From the NCBI GenBank assembly GCA_002707085.1, contig PALY01000033.1, positions 13,928 to 21,422 of the forward strand: 7,495 nt of DNA, read 5' to 3'. Each line of letters opens with the position of its first letter. Position 1 is the stretch's first letter. Of the stretch, positions 1-6,482 are shown one piece after another. This DNA is from Deltaproteobacteria bacterium (lineage in GTDB: Bacteria; Myxococcota_A; UBA796). The translations under genes and the position numbers were made by a program. The notes beneath the pieces were generated by a model. The model did no database searches. It saw nothing but the letters and a program-made list of their open reading frames with translations, and was not told the DNA's origin.

Positions 1-125
1 GTTGCAGTCATGCCTTTGACTTCGGCAGGAATACTGCGCCCATTCGATATGGTGATGGAGCGGTATTCTGCAGCAGCAGCGTCGGTGCCGGTCATAAGCA
101 GCAATGCCAATAAACCTTGAATCAT
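1..125 (-). CDS. Secreted protein of unknown function, N-terminal part only (cut by the window edge)
   Basis: The minus-strand frame opens with ATG at 125-123 and stays open to the window edge, giving about 41 residues. Residues 1-19 look like a Sec signal peptide, with a hydrophobic core (LLALLLM) followed by an Ala-rich cleavage region (TDAAAA, then EYRS). The visible mature part begins EYRSITISNGRSIPAEVKG, which suggests a beta-strand-rich domain, but too little is present to name a family. The start is supported by a Shine-Dalgarno-like GGAAG five bases upstream and by an ATGA overlap with the stop codon of the lipoprotein gene at 122-817. The two genes are therefore probably cotranscribed and translationally coupled. 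An envelope or periplasmic location is inferred from the signal peptide; the function is unknown. Confidence 0.7.
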   Translation of the reverse strand, partial: MIQGLLALLLMTGTDAAAAEYRSITISNGRSIPAEVKGMTA

Positions 126-817
126 AGTGCTTCCGGACAAAGTTGATCGCCAGCGCCCATGGCCGAAGGCACCAGCGCCACTTCCATGGTCCAATTAATT
201 TCAAGCCCTTCATCGTCTGGCCAGAACCCTGCGAATCCGATTCCTAAATCGGTTTGGTCGTCCACGGGTATGGCCCAATGAGAACGTGCTGAGGGAAGAT
301 CCAGTCCGATTGGAGCTGATGTGTCTTGGTGTACAAATACTTGAGTCGGTTCGCCGCAGTCGTCCAGTCGGTAAAGTGCTGTATCAAGTCGAGCTCCACC
401 GTACGATGTACTGAGGCTCATGCACAGAATGCCATCTTCTGTTGGGCTAATCGTGACCCAATCAACATCAGCGGTGTAATTTCCGGGCGCGGCTGGAGGG
501 AACGCGAGTGTGTCCCCGCAACTGGATTTTTGCTGGGATGTAGCGTCTGCATCCCAGCCAGTTCCACTAAGAACACCCTCGATGGACCAACCTTCACCTT
601 TATTGATGGGTGATGCTTCTGCCGGTAAATCGTTGGGTTCAACCTCTTCAATACCCTCGCTCCAGGTGACACTGACCCCATTGGTAGGGAGTGCCCCAGC
701 ATCGATTGCAGTCGTATTAATAGAGGGAACATTCTTATGCCGAGGCCAATCCTCGCAGCCCGCAAACATGCTTGGGGCAAGAAATAATGAGCATAGAAAT
801 TGTGTTCGCATGTCCAT
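122..817 (-). CDS. Putative lipoprotein with a pre-peptidase (PPC)-like beta-sandwich domain
   Basis: The 231-aa product starts with a short charged region and a hydrophobic stretch (about residues 5-18) that ends in SMFAGC. Cys21 is the likely lipidated residue, although Phe at -3 is not the usual Leu. Residues 57-63 read EEVEPND, followed by a region with DVDWVTI (117-123) and LDTALYRLDDCG (144-155). This arrangement is typical of PPC-type beta-sandwich domains in secreted deltaproteobacterial proteins. Four further cysteines (100, 132, 154, 227) could form disulfides after export. No catalytic motif is visible, so a surface or periplasmic binding or accessory role is inference. The ATG at 817 has GGGG about six bases upstream; an in-frame ATG two codons later is an alternative and leaves the lipobox intact. 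The 3' end overlaps the next gene by ATGA. The gene is divergent from the yfgM-bamB operon. Confidence 0.7.
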   Translation of the reverse strand: MDMRTQFLCSLFLAPSMFAGCEDWPRHKNVPSINTTAIDAGALPTNGVSVTWSEGIEEVEPNDLPAEASPINKGEGWSIEGVLSGTGWDADATSQQKSSCGDTLAFPPAAPGNYTADVDWVTISPTEDGILCMSLSTSYGGARLDTALYRLDDCGEPTQVFVHQDTSAPIGLDLPSARSHWAIPVDDQTDLGIGFAGFWPDDEGLEINWTMEVALVPSAMGAGDQLCPEAL

Positions 818-934
818 TCATACCCCGTGCGGTGCTGAGCCGAAACCCCTTGATTCACGAGTCGACGCATTCTGGGGCTGGTAGGATGCCGTCAACGGGA
901 TAGGTGCATCCGTCTTAGACTCAGGAGGTCCCCA
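818..934. promoter_or_regulatory. Divergent promoter region between the lipoprotein gene and the yfgM-like gene
   Basis: These 117 bases separate two divergently transcribed genes and must hold promoters for at least one direction. On the minus strand TTGACG (895-890) matches five of six bases of a sigma-70 -35 box, but the hexamer 17 bases further (GAATGC) is a poor -10. On the plus strand TAGGAT (882-887) resembles a -10 but has no convincing -35 at proper spacing. No clear operator palindrome was seen. The region is called from gene arrangement; exact promoter positions are not supported. Confidence 0.4.
923..929 (+). promoter_or_regulatory. Strong ribosome binding site that fixes the GTG start of the yfgM-like gene
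   Basis: AGGAGGT lies five bases before the GTG at 935. It is a near-perfect complement to the 3' end of 16S rRNA and decides the start codon, since there is no ATG nearby in the same frame. Confidence 0.85.
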
Positions 935-1774
935 GTGGCCAACCGTAAAGAACGCCGAGAGGCGGCGCGCAAAAAGGGTAAAGGCGGGGCAAACCCCGAC
1001 TTGGATGACCAAGAAGCCATCGAGCCAGACGCTGTGTTTGATGGTGCTGATATGGGAGGCTTCGATGGAACGATGCCGTTCCCTGACCATGAAGAAGATG
1101 TTGTCTTCAAGGTTCAGATGCAGGTGCAAAACCTGATTCTGGGTCATTGGAAGAAGCTTCTGGCCGTTACATCTGCCGTATTGTTCGTTGTATTGGTGGT
1201 TGGCGAGTACAAACAGTTTGAAACCAGTGGTCAGCAGGACATCCAAAGTCAAATCGCTGATATTGACCTTAAGATGCCACCCATGAGCCAAGAGGCTCGG
1301 TTTGGTATCGCCCAAGAAGATGCAGCCATCATTGAAAACGTGAAACTGGGCGCTGCAGAGTACGAAACTGTTGCAGAACAGGGTGCTGGAGCCGGCGCGC
1401 TTATGGCATGGATGCGGGCAGGCGTGACCTGGGAGCGGGCTGGTGATGCGGAAAAAGCTCAAGCGGCCTACGGTGCGGCTCATGCGCTTGGTATGGGTGA
1501 TGTATTGGGCTGGTCAGCAGCCAGCGCCTACGCAACGCTGCAGGCCAATGCAGGAGATGTAGACGGTGCCATCGCGACATTGAGAAGTCTTGAAGGTAAG
1601 GTCACAGGGATGGCTGCCGAGCAGGCATTGCTTTCCATCGCATTGATTCTTGAAGATGCTGGACGCTCAGGCGAGAGTAAATCCGTCTACGAAGAGTTCA
1701 ATACCAAATACAGCGGTTCGACTTGGAGCAAACAGGTCAGTGACGGCTTGGCGCGACTGGAGTCTGCAGGATGA
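935..1774 (+). CDS. yfgM: YfgM-like inner-membrane TPR protein (SecYEG/BAM ancillary type)
   Basis: This 279-aa protein has a very basic N-terminus (residues 1-18 rich in Arg and Lys), an acidic linker, then one transmembrane segment at about 74-91 (LLAVTSAVLFVVLVVGEY). The positive-inside rule gives a cytoplasmic N-terminus and a periplasmic C-terminus. Residues 155-186, 191-222 and 226-260 look like three tetratricopeptide-type helical hairpins, with phrases such as GDAEKAQAAYGAA and GDVDGAIATLRSL. This architecture is that of YfgM, which in E. coli binds SecYEG and periplasmic chaperones and helps hand over outer-membrane proteins. E. coli YfgM is about 206 aa; the extra length here is mostly the charged N-terminal tail. 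The next gene is BamB-like, as in the conserved yfgM-bamB order, and the two overlap by ATGA. The start is GTG with a strong ribosome binding site. Assignment to YfgM rests on topology and context rather than on a signature motif. Confidence 0.7.
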   Translation: MANRKERREAARKKGKGGANPDLDDQEAIEPDAVFDGADMGGFDGTMPFPDHEEDVVFKVQMQVQNLILGHWKKLLAVTSAVLFVVLVVGEYKQFETSGQQDIQSQIADIDLKMPPMSQEARFGIAQEDAAIIENVKLGAAEYETVAEQGAGAGALMAWMRAGVTWERAGDAEKAQAAYGAAHALGMGDVLGWSAASAYATLQANAGDVDGAIATLRSLEGKVTGMAAEQALLSIALILEDAGRSGESKSVYEEFNTKYSGSTWSKQVSDGLARLESAG

Positions 1775-2955
1775 GTGGTGCGGTAGCATTTGCTGCTGTG
1801 CTGGGGTTGACCAACGCTCCTGATACTGAGTCGCCTTCACTTGCTGGTGATTTTTCAAGTCCGCCTGTGGTGGTGTGGGAACGCACCCTTCCCGGTTCTC
1901 CGGTGTCTGCTGCGCGTCATACTGAATTGGGGGCGCCATTAATCCATGGAGACCAGATTTGGGTCGGATCGGCGGGAAGCAATGCGTTGTATGTCCTAAA
2001 CCGGTACAGTGGTCTTCTCGAGTTTCAATACGCCTCCAAGGGGCCTGTACAGTCTGCACCCGTAGTGGTGGGGGACCGGGTACTTTTTGCGGACGCGGCT
2101 GGTTACACGTGGTGCTATTTGATTGGTGCTGAAAAAGAAGACTGGAAGCACTATGGCGGTGCGCCTGTGTTGTCTTCTCCAGCCGTTGCTGATGATGTTG
2201 TTTTTGTTTCCAACGTTGGCAATACAGTGTACGCATTGGGCCAAGAAGATGGTGTTTTGCAATGGCGCCATCAGCAAGAGGCAGATCAGAACCGGAAGAG
2301 CCGTATGGAACTATATGGCGCGCCCCCACCTGTAATACACGGCGACGAAGTGTTGGCGGGTTTCCATGACGGTGCTGTCGTCGGATTGTCCCGTACCAGT
2401 GGTGAGCGATTGTGGCAGCGACGCGTAGGTGAAGGCCGTTATCCGGATCTGATTGGCGCCCCGGTTGTCCGTGAGGGTGACATCATCGTGGCTGGATTCT
2501 CAGAACCCTTGGCTTCGCTGAATGTCGAGACACAGAACATGCGTTGGCGACTTGAGGCAGGTGGTATCCACGCTGCGGTTGTGACGGATGAAGCGGTTTT
2601 TCATGGTGGCACAGATGGAACACTTCGTGCCATTGATGGAGAGACGGGTTCACCTCGTTGGAAATGGGAATCACCGGGTGGAGGTTCGCTTACGCAACCT
2701 GTGGTGACGGATGCCGGCCTCCTTGTTGCTTCTGCAATCGATGGTCTCTACTTGATTGATGATGCATCAGGGGAGCAATTGTGGCACCTCGATCCCGGCT
2801 ATACTTTGGCGGGCATATCGGCGCCTGTGGCCACCAGTGGTCGGCAAGCGGTGATTGTGACCAATGCCGGTAGAATCATGAGTTTGGTGGTTCCTCAGGA
2901 AGGGGCCGACTGGGCCCGCAATCAAGCAAACTTTCCGGAGGGACTGCATGAGTGA
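1771..2955 (+). CDS. bamB: BamB-like PQQ-repeat beta-propeller protein
   Basis: The 394-aa product has the length of BamB (E. coli about 392) and is built from repeated blades. Each blade has a hydrophobic strand, then a phrase of the form L-Y-x-L/I-x-x-x-x-G-x-x-x-W: VYALGQEDGVLQW (153-165), VVGLSRTSGERLW (203-215), LRAIDGETGSPRW (285-297), LYLIDDASGEQLW (326-338). A first partial blade around VVVWERTLPG (33-42) would close the propeller. BamB is the scaffold lipoprotein of the outer-membrane protein assembly complex. Unlike E. coli BamB there is no lipobox: the N-terminus has a short hydrophobic stretch without Lys or Arg, and the only cysteine is at 115. An in-frame TGA at 1741-1743 prevents a longer N-terminus. 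Generic PQQ-propeller proteins are the main alternative, but the yfgM-like neighbour with a 4-base overlap favours BamB. GGAG at 1759-1762 is the likely ribosome binding site. Confidence 0.75.
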   Translation: MSGAVAFAAVLGLTNAPDTESPSLAGDFSSPPVVVWERTLPGSPVSAARHTELGAPLIHGDQIWVGSAGSNALYVLNRYSGLLEFQYASKGPVQSAPVVVGDRVLFADAAGYTWCYLIGAEKEDWKHYGGAPVLSSPAVADDVVFVSNVGNTVYALGQEDGVLQWRHQQEADQNRKSRMELYGAPPPVIHGDEVLAGFHDGAVVGLSRTSGERLWQRRVGEGRYPDLIGAPVVREGDIIVAGFSEPLASLNVETQNMRWRLEAGGIHAAVVTDEAVFHGGTDGTLRAIDGETGSPRWKWESPGGGSLTQPVVTDAGLLVASAIDGLYLIDDASGEQLWHLDPGYTLAGISAPVATSGRQAVIVTNAGRIMSLVVPQEGADWARNQANFPEGLHE

Positions 2956-3244
2956 GAAAGAATCCGGCCGGGGCCGAGAACCTCGGCTTCGAGATATTGC
3001 TCGCCGCCTTATCGGTGATGATGAAGACAAAGGAATTTCACCCAGAGAGGTTTTGGGTGCGGTGATCGACTCGGGAGACAAGGCCAAGACGGAAGTCGTT
3101 CGCATGGTGGCCCGAGAGGTACGAACCTACCTTGAGGGACTCGGTCTTCATGAAGACCTGCGGCACGTGATGACCAACTACTCTTTGGATGTCCACGCTA
3201 GCTTCAGCTTGAAGCCCTTGGAGAAGGCGCTCTCAGAAGAATAG
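2948..3244 (+). CDS. Small cytoplasmic protein of unknown function, third gene of the yfgM-bamB operon
   Basis: This 98-aa, highly charged protein has no signal peptide or membrane segment. Residues 1-31 are polar and probably flexible. About 32-75 look helical and amphipathic (REVLGAVIDSGDKAKTEVVR, then REVRTYLEGLGLHEDLRHVM), followed by a short alternating segment (SLDVHASFSLKPL, 79-91) that could be a beta strand. I do not recognise the family. It is very probably a real gene: it overlaps the end of the bamB-like gene by eight bases, GGAGG (2937-2941) sits six bases before its ATG, and its composition matches its neighbours. In E. coli the gene after bamB is der, so this is a different partner. 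A role linked to envelope assembly is only guilt by association. It ends nine bases from the convergent MCE gene. Confidence 0.75.
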   Translation: MSEKESGRGREPRLRDIARRLIGDDEDKGISPREVLGAVIDSGDKAKTEVVRMVAREVRTYLEGLGLHEDLRHVMTNYSLDVHASFSLKPLEKALSEE

Positions 3245-3251
3245 AGAGTGC
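3227..3251. terminator. Possible stem-loop at the convergent gene junction (no U-tract)
   Basis: GCGCTCTC (3227-3234) can pair with GAGAGTGC (3244-3251) around a nine-base loop. In the plus-strand transcript this is an eight-pair stem with one G-U; in the minus-strand transcript one pair becomes an A-C mismatch. The stem spans the stop codon of the 98-aa gene and ends three bases before the last base of the MCE gene's stop codon. Neither side is followed by a run of T, so it does not look like a canonical intrinsic terminator. It may act as a transcript-end or RNA-stability structure. Confidence 0.3.
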
Positions 3252-3253
3252 AG

Positions 3254-4177
3254 CTACTCCACGCTTTCTACTTCGTTTGCCTTTAGGCGAATCAAGATTC
3301 CCTCTTCGCGCAGTAGGCGCCTAAGTTCGACTTTGTCGATTTCAGAGAAGTTGCCCAGCACCTTTTCCAAGTCTTCGGTTGAACTTTCCAGTCGGTCCAT
3401 CAGTGTTTTGCTGTCGGCGATTAGATCGCGGGTGTCCTGAACCATCAGCTTTACGTCTTCCGTGATTTGTGGAAGGTCGTCGGTTGCGGTATCGACCTTG
3501 CTCATGATTCGGTCTGTTTTGGCAATCATGGGGCGTGTGTCGCTCGCTATTTTGCGTACGCTGGACAACGTTGAACGGGTCTCTGACACCAGCCCAGGGA
3601 GTTCTCCACTTGTGGAAGCGCCATTGTTCAAAATGGTGTCGAGATCTCTCAACATCCTGGCAATCCGATCGGGGTCATCTTCAAGTGCTTCAGACAAACG
3701 ACCCATGGCCAGGTTTACAGCCTCTGCATCCATGGCGGTTACCAGGGGACCAAGACTGTTCACCAACTCATCGATTTCAGTCTGCTCGGTTCCGACTTTT
3801 AATGTTGCGCCGTCTTTTATGAGTGGTGCTTCTTTGGACCGAGGCGTCACTTCTAGGTATTTCTCGCCCAGGATAGAGCGTGCGCGGACTTGTACTTGCG
3901 CATCTTCTCGGATGGCTGCTGACTTGGCAACACTAATCGAGAGGCTTGCTTTGTCATGTTCGACGCCCATCGAGAGTATTTGTCCTACCTGCACACCTGC
4001 AATTCGAACGGCGGCCCCGTCACTCAGTCCTGCGGCGTCACCCAACACAACCTGTAGTTCAATTTCATCTCCGACATTGCGGAGTGACCCTACTTTAATG
4101 GACATAAAGGCCAGCAGTCCTGCGGCCACAATGACCAAAATACCTACACCAATTTCATGTTTTCTAGAGGAGTTCAT
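3254..4177 (-). CDS. mlaD: MlaD-family MCE protein, membrane-anchored lipid-transfer subunit with a long helical C-terminus
   Basis: The 307-aa protein has one N-terminal membrane anchor (about 9-27, IGVGILVIVAAGLLAFMSI) and a single MCE domain (about 37-113). The MCE hallmarks are AAGLSDGAAVRIAGVQVGQI (48-67) and SILGEKYLEVTP (101-112). MCE domains assemble as hexameric rings that carry phospholipids across the periplasm from the MlaFE transporter. Residues about 132-297 are predicted helical or coiled-coil from their heptad-like hydrophobics and charges, without membrane segments. E. coli MlaD is 183 aa, so this extension of over 100 residues is notable and recalls the helical barrels of PqiB or actinobacterial Mce proteins. 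The gene starts with ATG eight bases after the ATPase stop and is the last in the transporter operon. It ends convergent to the bamB operon. The family is certain; the exact transport direction and substrate are inferred. Confidence 0.9.
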   Translation of the reverse strand: MNSSRKHEIGVGILVIVAAGLLAFMSIKVGSLRNVGDEIELQVVLGDAAGLSDGAAVRIAGVQVGQILSMGVEHDKASLSISVAKSAAIREDAQVQVRARSILGEKYLEVTPRSKEAPLIKDGATLKVGTEQTEIDELVNSLGPLVTAMDAEAVNLAMGRLSEALEDDPDRIARMLRDLDTILNNGASTSGELPGLVSETRSTLSSVRKIASDTRPMIAKTDRIMSKVDTATDDLPQITEDVKLMVQDTRDLIADSKTLMDRLESSTEDLEKVLGNFSEIDKVELRRLLREEGILIRLKANEVESVE

Positions 4178-4185
4178 GTGGGTCT

Positions 4186-4962
4186 CTACTCGACGCTGGG
4201 AAGACGAGCCACTTCATTTGGCCCAGTGGGGAGAATGAGGTTTCGTTTAAGAAACTTTTTCACAATAGGGTGGTCCAACCTTACGAATTTATCGGTTGGC
4301 TCAAATGCGATTAAATCGCCGCCATACAACATGGCAATGTGATCGGCGACATTGATGGTGCCGACGATGTCATGACTAATGATGATGAATGTGATGCCAA
4401 GTTCGACTTTCATTTTTCCGATGAGTTCATCGATTTCATCGGATGTGATGGGATCGAGTCCGGAGTTGGGTTCATCAAAAAGAACGACCTCGGGTTCCAT
4501 CACAATCGCACGTGCCAAACCAACTCGTTTTCTTTGTCCACCGGAAAGGCTGCTTGTGGTGGCATCGTATTTGTCTTCAAGACCCACAGCTTTCAATTTT
4601 TCAAGCACACGTTCCCGGCGCTGTTTGGCTGTCATTTCGGGTGCGTGATGAATCAGTGGGAAAGCGATGTTGTCGCCCACACTCATAGAATCAAAAAGGG
4701 CCCCATCCTGAAAGAGCATGCCAAACCGTCGACGAACTGCGTACAGTTCGTGTTCGGGAGCCGTGGCCATGTCGGTTCCAAAACACAGTACCTGGCCCGA
4801 GTCAGGCCGCAGTAGACCGACAATGTGTTTGAGTGTGACACTTTTCCCGGTTCCGGAAGGCCCCACAATGGCCGTTGTTTTCCCTTTGGGGGTCGACAAG
4901 CTGAGATCGCGCAGGATCTCTTTTCCTCCGAAGGACTTGCTTACGTTCCGCAATTCGATCAC
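4186..4962 (-). CDS. mlaF: MlaF-type ABC transporter ATP-binding protein
   Basis: This 258-aa ATPase has every ABC motif: Walker A GPSGTGKS (34-41), a Q-loop in MLFQDGALFDSMSV (Gln85), signature LSGGQ (139-143), Walker B VVLFDEP with catalytic Glu164, the D-loop SGLDP (167-171) and the switch His197 in IIISHD. The Q-loop sequence LFQDGALFDSMSVGDNIAFP is typical of the MlaF/Mkl subgroup that powers MCE lipid transporters. The C-terminal tail after about residue 225 (FVRLDHPIVKKFLKR) also fits that subgroup. It would sit on the cytoplasmic face and drive the two MlaE-type permeases encoded just upstream. The start is GTG at 4962 with GGAGG (4969-4973) six bases upstream, and it overlaps the stop of the preceding permease gene as GTGA, suggesting coupled translation. 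The MCE gene follows after eight bases. Confidence 0.93.
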   Translation of the reverse strand: MIELRNVSKSFGGKEILRDLSLSTPKGKTTAIVGPSGTGKSVTLKHIVGLLRPDSGQVLCFGTDMATAPEHELYAVRRRFGMLFQDGALFDSMSVGDNIAFPLIHHAPEMTAKQRRERVLEKLKAVGLEDKYDATTSSLSGGQRKRVGLARAIVMEPEVVLFDEPNSGLDPITSDEIDELIGKMKVELGITFIIISHDIVGTINVADHIAMLYGGDLIAFEPTDKFVRLDHPIVKKFLKRNLILPTGPNEVARLPSVE

Positions 4963-5708
4963 AGTGCGCCTCCATACAGCAGTTCACTGACGAAATAGTT
5001 CAATACAATACAAATGACACTGGATGTGACCACAGCCCGGTTGGTTGCTTGGCCAACACCTTCGGGGCCTTTCCCGCAGTTGAAACCAAAATAGCAACTA
5101 ATGGTGCATATGATGGCTCCGAAAATAACGGCCTTTACTGCACCATAGAAGAAGTCGATGGGTTGGATGGCCTCTTCTGCGAATTGTAGAAATTCATGTC
5201 CTGATAGGCCGAGTTGATGAACACTGACCATGTATGCGGTCGTCAGCATTGTGAATATGGCCAGAGTGGTGAGAGCGGGAAGCATGAGTAGGATCCCAAC
5301 CAACCTTGGGGCTATCAAGTAGGCAAGAGGGTTGACTGCCATGACCTCAAGCGCATCAATTTGTTCGCGAATCTTCATGACGCCAATTTGGCTGGCCATT
5401 TCAGTTCCCGCTTTGGCGGCGATCATGGCTGCAGCGATAATGGGGGCCAGTTCACGAACTCCAGCAAGTGCCACGAACATTCCAACCAGCCGTTGACCGC
5501 CCAATGGCTTGAACGCGTTGTAGCCCTGCAGGGCCAAGTTTGTGCCCACGAACCCACTGATGATCAGCAAAATAGGCAGGCTTTTGATGCCAATCTTGAA
5601 TGCCTCCGCCATCATTTGACCTTTGGGCATGCCATGACGTGCGGTGGCACCGATAAATTCCCGAAGCCATAAACCGTAATGACCGATTCCAGCGAGTACA
5701 GAGGTCAT
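4959..5708 (-). CDS. mlaE: MlaE-family lipid ABC transporter permease (second of two)
   Basis: The 249-aa integral membrane protein has the MlaE core at about 85-138: RELAPIIAAAMIAAKAGTEM, then SQIGVMKIREQIDALEVMAV, then NPLAYLIAPRLVG. The 'EQIDALEVM' segment is the family hallmark. Hydrophobic stretches at about 43-60, 75-100, 130-160, 185-208 and 227-243 match the usual five-helix MlaE fold with an N-terminal interfacial helix. Length is close to E. coli MlaE (260 aa). Together with its neighbour it would form the inner-membrane channel under the MCE ring, powered by the MlaF-type ATPase. Its ATG overlaps the stop of the first permease gene (ATGA), and its TGA overlaps the GTG of mlaF. Two different MlaE chains imply a heterodimer, as in actinobacterial YrbEA/YrbEB, instead of the E. 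coli homodimer; this is inference. Confidence 0.9.
   Translation of the reverse strand: MTSVLAGIGHYGLWLREFIGATARHGMPKGQMMAEAFKIGIKSLPILLIISGFVGTNLALQGYNAFKPLGGQRLVGMFVALAGVRELAPIIAAAMIAAKAGTEMASQIGVMKIREQIDALEVMAVNPLAYLIAPRLVGILLMLPALTTLAIFTMLTTAYMVSVHQLGLSGHEFLQFAEEAIQPIDFFYGAVKAVIFGAIICTISCYFGFNCGKGPEGVGQATNRAVVTSSVICIVLNYFVSELLYGGAL
4969..4973 (-). promoter_or_regulatory. Ribosome binding site supporting the GTG start of mlaF
   Basis: Read on the minus strand, GGAGG stands six bases before the GTG at 4962-4960. It lies inside the end of the upstream permease gene. There is no competing ATG nearby, so it fixes the start at the GTGA overlap. Confidence 0.75.
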
Positions 5709-6457
5709 GGACTCACCGACCCGAACAGGGCTGAAGTTAGGAAGTAGTTCAGTGTAATGAACGCCACAACGCTATGTACAACAGTGTCGTTCACAGCTTT
5801 ACCCACTCCAGCCGCCCCACCCGAAGCGCGGTACCCGTGGTAGCAACTGATAAGACCGATGGCGAGACCAAAGACTGTGGTTTTGATTAAACCGCCCCAA
5901 ATGTCCATAGGCCCCATGAATGACCACAACTCTGCCATGAAAATTCCGCCGGATTCACCCTTGACGAAAACGGCTGTGAAATAGCCACCTGCAACACCGG
6001 AGACGGACCCTGCAATGTTGAGCAGGGGGCAGGCGATGGTGAGCGCGAGGACCCGTGGCACGACATGGTATTTGATCGCATCCACAGCCATGACTTCTGT
6101 CGCGTCCAGTTCCTCTTTGATGCGCATTGCACCCAAAGATGCTGCACAGCTTGCGCCCCCTTGGGCTGCCACAAGTACACTGGCCAATACAGGTGAGATT
6201 TCTCGCAATGTGGCAATGCTAATGAGCGATGCCAACATCCGTTCGGCGCCAAATAGTCTGAATATCTCTAAGCCTTGTAGGGCCATGACCATGCCAAATG
6301 GGAATGTCACAGCGATCACAGGCAGCAAGCATCGAATGGTTGTGGTCCACATCTGGGCAACGACTTCGTTGAGGAACAACGGTCGGCGCATGATGCGAGC
6401 GGCGATTCGGCCTGAAAAATTTCCAAATCGTCCAATGGTGGCAATAGAATCCAGCAT
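5705..6457 (-). CDS. mlaE: MlaE-family lipid ABC transporter permease (first of two)
   Basis: The 250-aa protein shows the same MlaE core at the same residue positions as its neighbour (85-138): REISPVLASVLVAAQGGASC, then SLGAMRIKEELDATEVMAV, then DAIKYHVVPRVLA. It departs from the usual pattern at several places: EELDAT where EQIDAL is typical, AAQGGASC where AGRxG-like residues are common, and DAIKY for the NP/DP-like turn. These differences and the modest identity to the second permease argue for an old, functionally split pair and not a recent duplication. Membrane segments at about 42-60, 77-100, 130-165, 190-206 and 228-247 fit the family. The gene follows the 208-aa secreted-protein gene by 25 bases and overlaps the second permease by four. 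The ribosome binding site is weak. The symbol mlaE is by family only. Confidence 0.88.
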   Translation of the reverse strand: MLDSIATIGRFGNFSGRIAARIMRRPLFLNEVVAQMWTTTIRCLLPVIAVTFPFGMVMALQGLEIFRLFGAERMLASLISIATLREISPVLASVLVAAQGGASCAASLGAMRIKEELDATEVMAVDAIKYHVVPRVLALTIACPLLNIAGSVSGVAGGYFTAVFVKGESGGIFMAELWSFMGPMDIWGGLIKTTVFGLAIGLISCYHGYRASGGAAGVGKAVNDTVVHSVVAFITLNYFLTSALFGSVSP

Positions 6458-6482
6458 AGACGCCCAGTGTAGCCTGTTCAGT

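Noticed and set aside
818..1483. Long minus-strand open frame (221 codons) opposite the yfgM-like gene
   Set aside because: It lies antisense to a well-supported gene, has no recognisable domain or ribosome binding site, and would fill the divergent promoter region.
1667..2329. Minus-strand open frame of 220 codons opposite the bamB-like gene
   Set aside because: Its composition is rich in His, Gln and Pro without domain character, and it crosses the yfgM-bamB junction in antisense; a shadow frame.
3462..4238. Plus-strand open frame of 258 codons opposite the MCE gene
   Set aside because: Ser/Thr-rich low-complexity translation of the complementary strand of a clear MCE protein; no independent support.
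4339..4815. Plus-strand open frame of 158 codons opposite mlaF
   Set aside because: Antisense to all the ABC ATPase motifs; no start signal or domain of its own.
6458..6482. Possible separate promoter for the permease genes (TACACT as a -10 box)
   Set aside because: The matching -35 position (CAACCT) is a poor match and the gap is only 25 bases; cotranscription with the upstream gene is simpler.
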